Below are positions 38,282 to 52,600 of a stretch of DNA of 64,000 nucleotides, in pieces (position 1 is the first letter of the stretch; every line of letters begins with the position of its first letter). The notes under the pieces were generated by a model. It ran no database searches and was not told where the DNA came from. It saw only the letters and a list, made by a program, of their open reading frames with translations. The position numbers and the translations under genes were made by a program. Source of the DNA: Lates calcarifer (taxonomy: Eukaryota; Chordata; Actinopteri; Centropomidae); assembly GCF_001640805.2 (NCBI RefSeq), contig NC_066856.1, positions 5,202,713-5,266,712 on the forward strand, in the 5' to 3' direction.

Positions 38282-40108
38282 ACAGCTCGAAGGTTATTAA
38301 AAGACAGTCTTGCTCTTATCACCATTTATTTATGCTCCCTGGTTGTCATTCACCTGGCAACAAAGAAACCAATTCCTTGAGAAATTAACAAGAAGGTTAT
38401 GACAAACAGCTCAGATCATCTTCAGTGACAAAATCGTCTTTGAGGTCACATTCATCCGTCAGCCTGATGCTGCTGCCTCCTTCCATACCAGCATCATAAA
38501 TCAGTTTCATACACAAATGGAAATTTTGGAGATAGCTGCTCAGTGAAATTTGACTATAGCACTTTGTTGATGCTACTTTTATCTATGTATTTTGTTCTAT
38601 GCCTATTTTTCTTACCTTTGTGCCTTTTCTTGATTTTTCTGTCCTATAGTGGGCTTACAAATTGCTGTTAATCCTTTACAGTGGTAATGTAACCCACTGA
38701 GATACACAGCGAAATAGCTGACTAATCTTCTGAATTGTGCAGCAAATCTCTGCCACATGGACTGGAGTGTTTATACCCTCTGATACCCAGTAATTACTAC
38801 ATCAGGGTTCATTTGTCTGGGGGCACTGCTGGAAATGAAACAGATGAAAGACTGAAGCACTGAAGAATCAGTTAAAGTGGATCTATGTGTGCCTGTGTGT
38901 ATGTGTGTGTGTGTGGTGGGTGGGTGGATGGGTGTGTTTTCTCCCCAGAACATTTTTCCTATTAGCACTAAGGCTGATTCTCATGCAATGCAGACACTAC
39001 GCCAAATAACAAGAGCCACATCTAATCATACCTCCCTCCTATAATGTTTTATAGGAGCATCCAAAACTATTTTGTGGAAGATTTATAATGACTAAGTAAA
39101 AAGTAAATTAAGAAAGTGAAAATACAATACACATTGTTATATGCAGTGTTAAGTTAGGCTTTTTCTTTTTTGAGATGGAAACACATTGTCAATGCCACAA
39201 TTTAAAAAAAATCTGAAACAAAGCATCATATTTCATAACTTGACCATATGTTTTGTACAAAACAATCTTAATGTATGAATGACTAGTATCTATAGCTATT
39301 CCCTCTGGAATATAGTGGGGTAGAAGTATAATGTGAACAGAAATACTCATACTGCTGAAGTATTGCTTTCTTATAGTACTTGATTAAATCCACTTAATCA
39401 CTTTCCACCACTGTTAGCCACCGTGCTACCCAGCGTATGTCAATGAAAGGTATTTTAAATATGCATTTAGTTACATTTAAGGGAGGCACAAACCATATTA
39501 TTCTCTGGAAACTGTGTTGAATAAATCCTCTAAAACTACAAAACGAACACCACAGTGTCACACATTGATCGTCTCATTTCACTTTTGAAAAGAAAACGAA
39601 TAAGCATGAGGTGTTAACTCATTCCATTAAAAAAAAAACATAATCTTAAAACTTAACTATATTCAGCCTCTGTCACAACATGGCTGCAAATTAATAGGTT
39701 CGTTAATGTAGACTGGCATGTGCTACAGATCACATGCTGTGATGCTAGCATCTCAGAATGAGTTATGACAGAAAACAGCTTCTCAGCATGGAAATCAGTG
39801 ATGTCTGAAAGTGAGCTTTTTATGATCATAAAAGTGACTGTGAGATAAATAAAATATCACCAGCTAAATTTCACATGACATTGTTGTTTTCTGATCAAAG
39901 TATTGCATGTGCAAGTGCTTACCACAGCTATTATTCAAGATAAATGCATAATCTATTTTAATTATATATACCATGGTTTCTCTCCCAGAGGATACCACAA
40001 TTACAGCTGTCCATATAGCTCTGTGTGCTGTTCATTTCCTTTCCCTGACATTAACAGTCAGCTTTATGTTTTCCTCCTCTTCTGTCAGTGTCAGAATCTG
40101 CTGCTCTG

Positions 40109-40109
40109 C

Positions 40110-40159
<50 letters not shown>
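40109..40159 (+). repeat. (AC)n microsatellite
   Basis: About 25 uninterrupted AC units in the intergenic region. Two overlapping open frames across it encode only dipeptide repeats and are not genes. Confidence 0.95.
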
Positions 40160-40160
<1 letters not shown>

Positions 40161-43100
40161 CACTTCAACACTCCCCCTCTTGCTGACAGTCTCTATATGT
40201 GTGTCCTCCAGAGTGGAACAAAAGCAAAGTATAAAGGCTTGTCATCCACACAACGGGATGTTAACTGCTGGCATCTGGTACCAGCAGACTGAAATCAATA
40301 GTGAATACACAAACGTACAAAGTGTGACACTGGTGTAATAACCAAGGCTTTCAACACAGGAAACGCTACTAGCCACACCCTTATAGCTGGTGTAACAGCA
40401 GGTGTTTGGATGTTTAGACAAGTGATGGTAGATACCGCGCTTGTGTGTTGGATACTTTTTTTTTTAAAAAATGAAAATACTCCGAGAGCCATCAGGTAAC
40501 CTATCTGATGGTCACACATATATATCGAATGCAAAATACCACAAAATGGTCCAAAATCAATGTTTGGGCTTATTTTTCAAACCAGCTCCTGCTAAGCAGA
40601 TTTATTCCATCTCTGATTAGAGGAATAGGGTAAAGTGTAGAGGGAAGCATCATCTCTATATACCCAACGTCCTATATTCCACTGTTCTGGTTTGCTATTA
40701 ACCAATAATCAATAACTAAGGGTGCGTGGGGGGTCATCTTACACAAGAGCTTTTTTTGTATTTAGAAATTAAGTAAATTACTGGAAATAGAGTTATAGTT
40801 CAACTTATTCCCAATGTTTTTATGGAAACACTGTGTGAAATAGCAGATGCTAGGAGTACTGTAATAATGCCAACTAAGCCTAGACAATAGTTAGCTCTTG
40901 CAGGCAGTTAATATGTATATATAGGCACAGAAGAAACTGCCAGTATAGGATGAAAATTTTGGATGATGTAGTTTGTGAGTTTGTATTGAACTGTATTGAA
41001 TTATAAAATGTGGTGTGCCTGTTATTTAGCCTACCATCATTGATATTAATGGGATGGACAAAATAATAGAAATATCTGTCTGTATAACGCAATACAGCTC
41101 AGTGGCACCACATTCTGCAGCCTCCAAAATGACAATTGAGTCAACACCTCTCTAATACAATTTAAGCACAAACTACACATCATGAAGGTAGGATCTACTA
41201 GGATACATCTAGCTAATTAACGGCCAACTGAGTGTATTTTCTGCACCAAAACATTGTAACTCTCCCTGATTAATGAGGCGATTTGAGTCAAAAATTAACT
41301 GAATGAGCACATAAAGAAAGTAAATAAGACTCTATTTTCCCAGTAGTTATACTAATACTACAATATGCCTATTTCACTGCAGACATTCTGGCATGTCAGA
41401 GAAGGAAAACCACAGATGTAAATAATAAAATTAATGATGAATTCTATTTACCTGCTTCAGTTTCAGGGTCCTGGTATGCACTCAGTCCCTGTCACACTGT
41501 CATGACTTAATGTGAGACTAACAGAATGGAGACATTGTTAATGTTGTTAATAATGACTCGCCCTGTTAACAAGACAAAGTCTTTTTGGGCGAGTGTGTGT
41601 CATGTGACCTCCAATCCCCGACCTTGGCCTCATTACTCAGTGGTGTTCCTGAAGCAATGGCTAGAACATACAAATGACATGTTTCCTGCTCTGTTTGATC
41701 AACCAAATAGCCAGTGCTGCATATTCTGCTGTGTCTCCTATCAGCATCTGTCCCAGCTGTCTCCTTCTGTCTCAGCCGCCTGGTTCTGATCAGGCACTGT
41801 CCATGGTGCTGAATCTGAACCACCCCATTACAGTGCCACAACTGACATATGAAGCCACTCAGATATACTCACTCTAGTCGCATTGGTACGATGAAAGATC
41901 ATTAGACAATGGAGAAAGACAGAATGGACAGAGAAAACAGTACAGAGCACTTTATAACAAACCATAAACCATTGCAAGCCATTAGCAAACCAGAAAGGAT
42001 CTAAGTAACTGTTGCTATAGAAAGACTATACATATAATACATAGCTATATGTAAAAGAAACTATCTGATCCCTTATTGCTTAGCTATCTATTAAGCTAAA
42101 TACATATATATCTGTCTGATAAACCATGTGTGTTGCTTTCATTTCTGTCAATCATCTGGGAAAAAGGATGAATGCCCTGGTTTCTTACTGGCTGAAACAC
42201 ACTGTATACACACATATTATATAGCATCATCCTCAGTTTGTCTGTGTCTTTCCTGCCAACTAAAGGAAATAGTGCAAAAAATATTCTCAAAAATAAAAAA
42301 TAAAAATAAAATAATGCCATTATTCTCCCTAAGAATTATTCTTAAAAGCTGCATACATTATAATTTTACCCAGCAGGGTCAGAGGAACTGCAAAGAAAAC
42401 ACAGCCTGACATGTAATTGCCTTATAATGTCCCACTTCTAACCAAGTCCAATATGCATGTTCCTTTCAGCCCTGTTCCTTGAGTCCATCATTTGAGAGGT
42501 TACAGTGTAAGAGCTTTTTTTGTTATTGTTGAATACATCTGCCTGCTGCTGCTGATGTGAGCAGACAGCCAGACAGTAAATGTGCAATAAAACAAATACA
42601 AGGAGCTAAAAACTGTATTGCTCTTTTAAAATACTATATTTGACCTTGGTGTCAGTTTTTGTAAGAGTTATGTATTTGAATTTGGAAAATGCCTCTCCAC
42701 CTTAGGTCTAGGGTTACCTTGCTAAAGCTCAGGTAAAACACCCTAGCAGCTAGGGCCAGTCCCATGCAAAAGTCAGAAATGGTACACACAGGAAATGCAA
42801 TGCAGAGGAAGAGCGGCAGGCTTGTGCAGAAAATGTCCAGCTGCTCAAAGCAGTCTTGAATCGGTGGTTCCTAGACATCTCTTCTTCAACATGAGATAAA
42901 AGCTGTTACTGGCGAACTATCTCATGTATAATTATTTGTGAAATTATTTGAAATTGTCCACCCATAAAAACAATGATGGATAAGTGACCTGTGTGGTAGC
43001 TAGGGTTGGAGGACTTGTTGTGAGTTACATATCAATGCTAGTCAAGCTGCAGCTAATACACCCAGTTAGCATCAACCATTTTTCATGCAAGTCTCAAAAA

Positions 43101-43452
43101 TGTTTAGCCACAGGATAAGACATAGTTAACCATATGTGACATATGTAATGTCTTATTTTTGTTGTTTATTTACTGTTATTTCGCTCTTAAACTACATATT
43201 TTTGTAGTGTAATTATTTGTGTATGTGTAGGCTAACTAATGGCTATATGTTAGCCTTTACACATTAGCTACTGTTAGCCCAGGCTACTCTGAAGTACAAA
43301 TTCAAACCCAAGGCATCTTTATGAATAACTTTCCTCTTAGAATACAACAGTATCTTTTTCATGCAAAACTTAAATAGAATAGAGTGAAATTGTTAGAAAT
43401 GGGAGAGATGCAATACTATTTTTTTTAAGTTACACAGCCTACAAAAATACAC

Positions 43453-43478
43453 AAAAACCTCTTCAAAAAGAGGTTTTT
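43453..43478. repeat. 11-bp perfect hairpin
   Basis: Arms aaaaacctctt and aagaggttttt with a 4-nt loop caaa, about 400 bp upstream of the vopp1 start codon. Function unknown. Confidence 0.7.
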
Positions 43479-43560
43479 AAGTTAGTAGTCTGCGAGCTCT
43501 GTGCTGTCGCTATTTTTCCCCATTTTACTAGACAATGAAAGTGACAAATATGGTCTAAAT

Positions 43561-43878
43561 AAATTAATAATAAAACTGTGTGTTTGTGTTTGGGGCGGGG
43601 GTGGCTGGGTAAAAGGGGCGTGGAATAAACCAACATCACAGGCTAATGCAGTTTCCCACCATGCCATCAATCTCCGTCTGTGGAACGTCTGACCGTCACC
43701 CAGGTTGCCTTCATCCGTCCCGTCACCCCTAGGGCACCGCGCCGGACCAGCTGGATCTGATCTCTGGGTGTTTCCAGTAGCGGGGATGAAACCGAAGTAG
43801 TGATTAAGGAGCGTTTCCTCCTCGTCTTTCTCTTCTCCAGAAGCGGAGCTTGGCTTTCACTCTCCTACCGGCGGAGAT
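43561..43878 (+). promoter_or_regulatory. vopp1: Putative vopp1 promoter and 5'UTR
   Basis: A GC box (ggggcgggg) at 43592-43600 and a KLF/Sp1-like site (ggggcgtgg) at about 43615-43623 precede a CpG-richer stretch at 43690-43880. No TATA box is evident. The leader has an in-frame TGA at 43801-43803, so the ATG at 43879 is the first available start. A pyrimidine-rich acceptor-like cttctccag at 43832-43840 could mark a splice site if an upstream non-coding exon exists. Confidence 0.5.
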
Positions 43879-43929
43879 ATGAGGAATCCACTGGCCGATT
43901 TAGCCCTGACATTCTGGCTATTTCTAGAG
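43879..43929 (+). CDS. vopp1: vopp1 coding exon 1
   Basis: Seventeen codons, MRNPLADLALTFWLFLE: the basic and hydrophobic parts of the signal peptide. The donor gtgagc follows at 43930, phase 0. It is divergent from the human signal peptide but identical in length and hydrophobic layout. Confidence 0.9.
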
Positions 43930-46601
43930 GTGAGCGACGCCTGCTATTATTACACCGAGCGACGTTTTTATTAGACCTGTGATAGACAAGCGTGTCTGGT
44001 TTGAAGACTAGTGTTGCCCTTTGACTGTATTTAACATAAAGAGACAATAAGTGGTTTTGTTGGGGCTTATCGGTCTGCAAGCTGGCTGCCTGTGATGTAG
44101 CTCCGATACGTGCCGCTCGGTATTGTTTCCAGAGCGTTGGTCGCCAAACTCAATTCAAAACTAAGGTAATTCGATATTCCCTCACTTAGCGCCAATATTA
44201 CACACATCGTAGATGAAATTTTCGGATCTTTATACGATATAGGGCATCTTCTCTTAACTTCGGCATGCAAGCTTCCCACTAAGAAACATTATATATCAAT
44301 AAAATCTTAACTTTTAGATTGGTTGTGACTGCTTCCCTTTCGATTGTGATGTAAATCCCTCCATAGAACATTAGAACAAAAACAGAAATGTCAAAGGAGG
44401 TAAGGCTGCTGGGGTAATATGTATGCTGGTGGACAATACTGCAGTGGTTTTTTTTTGACGATAAAAGCACATTCAATTGTTTGGTGAGTGTAACAGAGGA
44501 CGTCAAGTAGGCTGCCAGAGTTACCTGTGAATCTGTCATCCTTTGTCTTTGTGCCCAGACCCCATAACTACTCATTAGGTTACTGGGCCTGTAGGACACA
44601 CACACACACACACACAGCATTGGAATACAGTAGTCAGGAGGCTGAATCCAAGTTGTAGGCAATTATATTCAAATTTCCTTTGTCTCATTACCTTTTAATT
44701 TATGCTATGTGATTTTACCAACCAGAGTGCTGACACCTAACACAGATGTTTCATAAGTGCTTTATGTAAAATCATTTTGGTGCCACTAAAGTGTTCCTTT
44801 TAACCTTGTAATTTCAGCTAAACCTTTCAAAATGAGTGTAATTTTCAGTTATGGGGATATTGTGCACGTCTGTGGAGATTTCAGGGTCATTTAAGGAGAA
44901 TGAGGGGACAGCACTGAGCTCAAATGTTATTTTATAGGTCCCTGAAGGTAACACAATGTGGTCACAATCCCTACTCTTCATACCAGTCCAGTACTGCTGA
45001 CACTCATGTCTATCCATGTATTATTAACTCTCATCATTATTATTTTATTTCATTCAGCTGACTTGGTGAGCACATCCATTTTGAATGTGAGCAGGCAGTC
45101 TAGAGGGAATCAGGCCCTTAGACCTTGTACTGGTACTGCTGTGTTCACTTTGATAAGTGGTTCTGACAACCTGTACATTTGAATCGAGGCTGCTGATGTT
45201 TTTGCTCATTTTGAAGGTAAACATGTAACTGTTTTTCTGTCTTTTGTGGTGGAGCGGCCTCTGTGGCATTCGAACAGATGATGTTGATTTATACCAGTTT
45301 AAAAGCTAATGTGGTGTATTCTCTCAACATTCTGTCTATGCAAAAGTTTTACCAAATCTTGTGGAAACACAGATTGGAGGTAAGTTTTTGATGTGAGATG
45401 TGGTGCCTGTTGTGCACGCCTGGCAGGTTTAGATTCATATCATTATAATTAACTGTCCTGCTCTGGAGCTGCTACACATTTGAAAGTTTTCTCATTTTCA
45501 GGATAAGAGTTGTGAGAGGGAGAATGACAGAGCTTTCCACTGGACTCATCATGATGATCTATGTGTCAGAACATTTTTTACATATCAGGTGAAGTGGACT
45601 GACGGGGCAAAGAAAGGGTTCCTCTGATTTTGGCTGAACTGTTGACAGCGATATGAGGGCTAATGACAGTAGTTTCCACCTGTGCAGCTTATTTGTAGAG
45701 TTGTTGAGGAGCTGACGGCTGTCCAAAACACCAGTTCATGAACTTACACCACACAGATTTAAATGTCTGTCTGTCTGTAGCATGAGTGACATGAGCCACA
45801 TGATGATTCAGATGAAGGGAAGCAGGTGCATATAACAAGACCATTTGGTGAAAGGAGACATAGCTAAATATTTTCTAGCCATGGCTGTCAATCTCTAATT
45901 TAATTTTCTGATCTTTGATGAGGTTGGATCTCAGTGCAGAGCAGCAATCATAACTTGGGATCTTGGCAGAGTGCCTGGATATATTTGGAGTGTATTCAGT
46001 GCTAACATTCTGCTATATTTATATATAGGAGGGTTCCCCAGTTAGTTTTCCCCAAGGGCCAAATTATTTTAAGCCAAGCCAAGGGCCAAAACGCCTGCTG
46101 CTATTATTATTATTATTATTGTTAGTAGTAGTAGTAGTTTTAGTGGTGATGATTTAGGTCATGGTCAACAGTTTAATTATTTAAATGCTCCTTTAAATAC
46201 TTGCATACCTACCAATGCTGATAAATAAACATCCTAGCATGTACACATCTTGCTATATCTGATTAAAATCCAAAAGCATTTTAATTTACAGTATCCCTTC
46301 ACTACCTATACAGAGCTGACAACAGCACTGACATGACTAACAACAGCACTACAGCGAGTAGCAGGCAGTGGGAGAGGAGTATCCTGAGGCAAAGATAACA
46401 CAAAGACCCGGCATACCTCTGTGTACAATCAATAGCATTAATGCTGATTGTTAAATGCTGCACCTATCTGCAAAATGTCCAAACAGCTTTCCACAGAGAC
46501 GGCCGTCAACAGAGTTTCTACAGCCACACTCCCCTCAACAGGAACAGGACATCACAATCAGCAGATAGAACCACAAAACCAGCCATTTAATTATTCACCT
46601 G

Positions 46602-46633
<32 letters not shown>

Positions 46634-49600
46634 GACAGGATTTTCAGCTTGTCACTTTTATTTGCTTTGATCTTTGCATTCTTTCGTTTTATATTATTTA
46701 ACTGTTGTTGCTGTTGTTTTAGTAGCACTGCCTTCTCTCACTTCATCTATTTGTTCTTTAAGTTAATTATTAGTATTGTTGCTGTCATAATTATTATTAT
46801 AATCCACAATAAGATTGACAAAGGTACAAAAATAAATGGATGTTCACTTCCAAGGCAATGAGACAAGTGAGAGCAGTGGGACAAGGCAGTCCTTCTGATG
46901 TGGGTCTGTGTAGTCTGTTGTTGCAGTCCTGAGACACTGGCCAAGTATTGGAGAGTCTGTTTCTTCTCTGGCTCTTGCTAAAGTTCATAGAAAGTAAACA
47001 ATGACTCATACACTTACATGGAGGGAATTGCTGGGAATAGTAGCATTGCCAAATGTCTTGTATTTTTAAATCCAGTCAACCGTGTTGATCCAAATCTCAC
47101 TCACCCGAACGTCCTTGTGTTGTTCTTTGAGCAAATCAGACATCCCCATCTCCAAGACTTGCATCTGAAGAGTTGCCTCATCTTTGAAAGGCGCTAACTT
47201 TTTGGTGGCTCTCCAGTCCACTGGCTGTCAGCCTAAATGGAGAACAGCTGTCTCAGGAGGAGGAGAATGTCACCTAAGAATTTAGGAGAGCTTTCAAATT
47301 TTACCTTATAGTTGTCTGCCAGGCTCGTCACGGAACCCTTCATCACTGTTTCATGTAGTCTTTCTCATAATGCTCCTGCCCTATGTGGACAGTGCAGCTT
47401 TCTTGCGTGAACGTCTCTGAAAGTTTGAGCTTTGACCGGACTGTTATTCTCCCGAGGAGACTGAGTGACGCTCTCAGTCTCTGCAGTCAGTGCATTAATA
47501 GTGAAATCCCACTGCAACAGTGTTCATGGCTAATTGCACTAAAGTGAATCCTGTTGGTAGGAGTGGTTGGATAGTGTGAACCTCTGTTGTGTGCTTTGTC
47601 CTTGTCATTCACTTCATTGACAGGTCTAACGAGTGCAGAGCAGGCACAGATACAGGTATGAAAATAGGTGATGGAAGGCGCATCTACACGCAACCTGTGG
47701 CAGTGGAGGTCAGACCTGAGCACTAGTTCCTAGCTCCATACAGACAGATTTACAAAACAAGTACTTATGGTTTTAGAAATCTGCTGAAATTGGTGAGTGT
47801 GCATATTTCTGTATTTGTGTGCACTCACTTTTTTGTGAACCTACACAGATTTGTATGCTTTTGGTCCATGAGGCAGTGCGTCTCTCTGCAGCAGGTCAGT
47901 GGTGGAATTAACTGTGACGAGGACCGCTGATTCCAAGCTGAAATATTTTTGCACGTTCAGACATTGTTGTGAGAACTGAGTCAAAGGAACAGTGAAATCC
48001 TGTAAAAAAAAAAAAAAATGCAGTGTTTTGGCAGAGCTGCTCATGTAGAGTGTGACCTGAGGGTGAGGCCAAGAGGACAGAGCATGTTGTTGCCTGAATC
48101 CAACAGGTTTATCCTCTGTACTGGTGGTCAGTTTAGCACATCTTCACACTCAGCTTGTCAGGCTCACCTCACCTTTCATCAGTCTGCATTGTACTTGACA
48201 TGAGCCTCAGCACTGCTGTGAGCTGAATGGAAACATGGTAAAATACTAGGAGATGCACCAGGCATTATATAGCTTTTACTGTTCAGCAGCTTAGTTATTT
48301 TAGTCTGATACATGGAGGTAGAAGGGATGAGTATGACACACATGCACACACACACACCCCCCTTAGGGTGGGTGTGACTACATTACCTTCCAGAGGCTTT
48401 CTGTTTTCCATTATTCCATGTTTGTGCTCAGCAGTGCTTCTTGCTTCTGTGTTTTATGGCTTTCTCCTGGCCTGTCTCGTCGCCAAGAAACGCAACGTGC
48501 CAACCTTGTATTGACATTATTCTTTTAGCCACGACCACTATCGTTCTATAACCCATGTGGTTATTATTGTAACCATGACGATGAAAGTCCTCTAAAAGTA
48601 ATTTATTTGAATCCAAGCCAGCCAGCCTTTGTCAAAACCGAGTTATTTTTGTGCCAAAACCTCACCAAACTTTATTGTAATATTGTCATTTTTACAAGTG
48701 AAATTACTTATTACATGCATTGTTTTTTGATGTAAAATATCCAGCTCGAGTGATGTGTTAAACCAAAATTGCAGTAGGTTTATTTTGTCAAATCATAATT
48801 AATCTTATGTATATTTGTTAAATATATTAACTATGTTATGACAGGAATACAGCATCACAGGCATGGTGTTCAGATTTATTCATATCATGTTGAAAGGATT
48901 CCTATGGAGTCCACTCGCAGGCGTTCATTTCATATGACAGCTCAACATGGTGTTGTATAATAGGCTTCTTACTGTAATGGATATAATTTTCACTCTGAAT
49001 AGTTGAATAGCAGTTGAATGGAATAGCTGTCGAGTGTTGAACTTCTTTTGTATGACAGGCACAGTTGGTAATATCAGGGTAAATTGTGTGCATCTTCAAG
49101 CTCAGGGCTAAGTTACCTCTAATGATGGACTGTGGCTGACGTCACACATCTATCTGGTTTTCAGAAACATATTATTTACTGCTCAAGTCAGCTGTAATTA
49201 CCAACTGGAAAATGATAATCATGGTCATTTCAAAGACATGAAATCAGACTTACTGACTGGCTAACCAAGCTGGTGCAAAGAAGTTTATGTTGCCACAGAA
49301 ACTTCATCATCGGAGGAATTTTTGTACACTTAGTTTTCCTGAACAAACAAACATCACAACATTTGAACAGTGTGGTAGAAGCTTAAGAAACTGTTTTCAT
49401 GTTGTTGTATTGTACCTCATTTTAGACAGATGTTGTATTAATTTTAGAAGCTTTTGGCATTTTTTATTTTGCGGGACACTTAGCAGGATAATAGCTCAAT
49501 TTTATGTGACATAATCTCACACAACTGAGCTGTAGCAGAGAGCAGCAGGAGCTATTTCTGGGCAGTTGCCATCCACTACAGCCTCCTTAGTTACTAAGAG

Positions 49601-52600
49601 AGTGGGCATTACTGTATAATCTGCCCTGTTTGAATGGCTTTTGTGGTTTCAGTTACATATGAAACGATTGTTACTGTGTTCTGGTCCGGTTTGGTTGTCA
49701 TTTATTGTGTCATAGTTTTTGGAAATGCTCTGTGTCAAAATACTTTATATTTCTGTTTTTAGCAAAGCATTACTTTAGCATAACCAGCAATCCCTGCATG
49801 CATTAGAACCACTTTAGTGTTAGCCTCTAAATTAAGAGCTCTTGTTTTTAGCAGTAAATGCTCACATAAAATGCAGCTACAATTAATAATGTGTATTATC
49901 TCCTTTTATATATATGGAAATGTTACCAAAATTTACAGTTCACATACAGCACACAGTATTTGGATTTGACCAAGGCAGACCAGTAGAGATTAACATGTAC
50001 TTCCTGCACACCTCCCCCTGCCTTCCTCAGGCTCCACATCAGGCCAAACATACACTGACAATCAAATGATGCTTCTTGGTCTGTTGCTGTTTGCTAATGG
50101 CAGAGTCATCTGTGCGGTCAGCAGAGATCAATAACACAGGATGGAGAGGGAGAGGTGGATGGATGGGAGATGAGAGGAGGGAAAGAAAGGAAGCGAAATA
50201 CAGACGGGTGGAGGAGATGAAACAGAATGTTAGAGTCGAGCAAAAGAATAGATCACAAGGATTTAGAGTTTGTTCCTGGCAGGGTGGCACACCATTTAGT
50301 CCAAAATGAGGGACTGAACTCTCTTTGACATCCCTGATAATAAGAAAACATCATTATGATTTGTGTGCAATATAATTTAATTCTCCCATTAAAAAACTTC
50401 TGTAACACACTGCAAGCCAGCAAAACTCCATGAAGTTTGAAGGCCTGCATCAGAGCAAAGCAGTGCTAAGTTATGATTGACTTTTCACAGGAAGCTTCTT
50501 TATTGACCTGTCTCCTTTCGCAATCTCATCTACAGCATCCGACAACTTCAAAGGCAAAGCACTTCCTGATCACTACACAGACACACACACACACACACCA
50601 CTGCTTCTAAAGGTTTAATGTTCGGTGTAGAATCATTTGAACTATTCATCCTTTTCAATATCCTTTAGCCAAAACCCATTTGAGCTGCTTTTAAAGCGGG
50701 AAAACACATTCCCTGGTTGCGTAACGGTCATTTTTGTCCTGCGGGAGCACAGAGGGACATTTTCCTCTCCTGTCAGCGCTTTCACTGAGCTCTAATTAGA
50801 GAAAGACAATGAACAGAGCTGGACAGTGACCATTGCTGGCAGAGTGTTGGGGACAGGATAACGATCCAAACTAAAGTAGATGGACAGCAACAAAGTCAAA
50901 AATTGTGAAATTAAAGCTTTGTTATTCTAGCTATAATTTGCATGTACTTTTTATTCTGTATATGAGTATTGCGGTTTTGTCCTGTTTCTTCATATTCTGT
51001 ACATGGTATGCTGATTAAATATTCTTCCTCATCATCACGCCACAGGTGAAATTGTTAACCAAGTCATAAAGACTAATGTCAGCCTGAATATTGTGAGATG
51101 AGAGGCCAAAGCTGTTGGGTTCGGAGTAGGGTTGAGAGAGAGGATCAAGAGTTTTCATATCAGAACCTATGGTGTTCATAGGGTCTGTTTCAGTAGCACT
51201 GAGGCCAGCAACAGCATTTGACTGCAGCCAGAAAAGTGGACATACTGTATTAATGCTGAGAGGAAGGCAGATAAATGGATTGTACTTGTGCTACTCAAGC
51301 CTTATCTTGTTTAATAGCTCTGGCTGATGATAAGAATTACATGGATATTTGTGATCTCAAGAAGATAAATCTTAACGGCATTGGTGACCCTGTATTTTAC
51401 CATAGCACCACAATCACACCAAACGTTCCCCTTGACAAAAATTCCTACCACATCAAAATGTCTCAGAACCTTACAGTTGAATTCCACTTAATTTGCTGTT
51501 GGTGAACTTTTTATATTTGCTGTAGCACCATCTATCATGCCACGGTGTTTCAAAACATAACTGCTGAATACCATTACATTTCTGGTGACCCTTTCATAAT
51601 TTCTGATCTACATGTTCTTGTATGCAAGAATTATTTAAATCTAATAGACATATGGTTTACTGAGCATGTGCATGTTTCCCAGTGGATGAACCCCTGCCAT
51701 TTTTAGCCACTTTTAACATCTGTTGGATGGATTGTGACATGACAGTGGGTACAGACATTCAGAGTCCCCAGATGATATATTTCAAGGACTTTGATGATGA
51801 TCCCTCAACTTTTCCTCTTCAGTAGCTCCACCATGAATTTACCTTTTCGGTTTTTAGTGAAACATCTCAACAATTATTCAATTGATTGCCAAGAACAACT
51901 TATCAAACTTATCAAGTGAAATAACTCAAGATCTACTACGCACAGTGGCATTGAATTTAGTACATACATTTAGGTTCCCCAGGGAATAAATCCTATTGAC
52001 TTTACACTTAGTGGCACCAGCAGATTGACCTTTGTGGCTCTGGATAAAACATTTACTACCATCTACAACCAAATGGATGGTAAATGGACTGCACTTATAT
52101 GGCACCTTTTTAGTCTTAACGACCACTCAGAGCGCTTTACACCACTCACACTTTTCACACTCACTCATTCATACCTGATGGCACAGCCACTTCAATCATC
52201 TACAACTATTGTGTTGATTACATTTGGCACATGTAGTCATATTCCCTTCAGGATGAGTTGTGATAACTTTGGTGATCCTCTTGTTTTATTTAGCACCATT
52301 GTCAGGTCAATTCTCCATTTAAGACAAAATACTAAAAAACTAATGACATTCCCATCAGCCTCAGCTGTGTTTTTTGTTCAGTTCTAATTAGCAAATGTTA
52401 ATAAGCTAACACACTTGGTCTTGTTGCTCTCGGAGCCTCCTTCTAGCACCTCTCTCAGGCCAACGTGACACAGTGTACCTCGTACAGACAGATTCTCATT
52501 AAATCTGCAGAATTCAGTCATACATCTGTGAGGATGGACTCTTATGATTTTAATAACCCCATCACATTTACTCTTCGGTCAGGTGTGACATTTGTTTTTT

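Larger units (their letters stand above)
34041..43560. other. Intergenic region between stk17a and vopp1
   Basis: No gene could be assembled. The segment includes repeat-like blocks at 34430-34720, 36730-37080, 37470-37710 and 38213-38281, a (CAG)n stretch near 36765-36783 and (AC)n at 40109-40159. The longest open frame, 159 codons on the minus strand at 37156-36677, has a Leu run created by the CAG repeat and no recognisable domain. Confidence 0.75.

Noticed and set aside
39903..40338. Two overlapping plus-strand open frames of 121-129 codons
   Set aside because: Both are held open by the (AC)n microsatellite, which encodes only Thr-His repeats.
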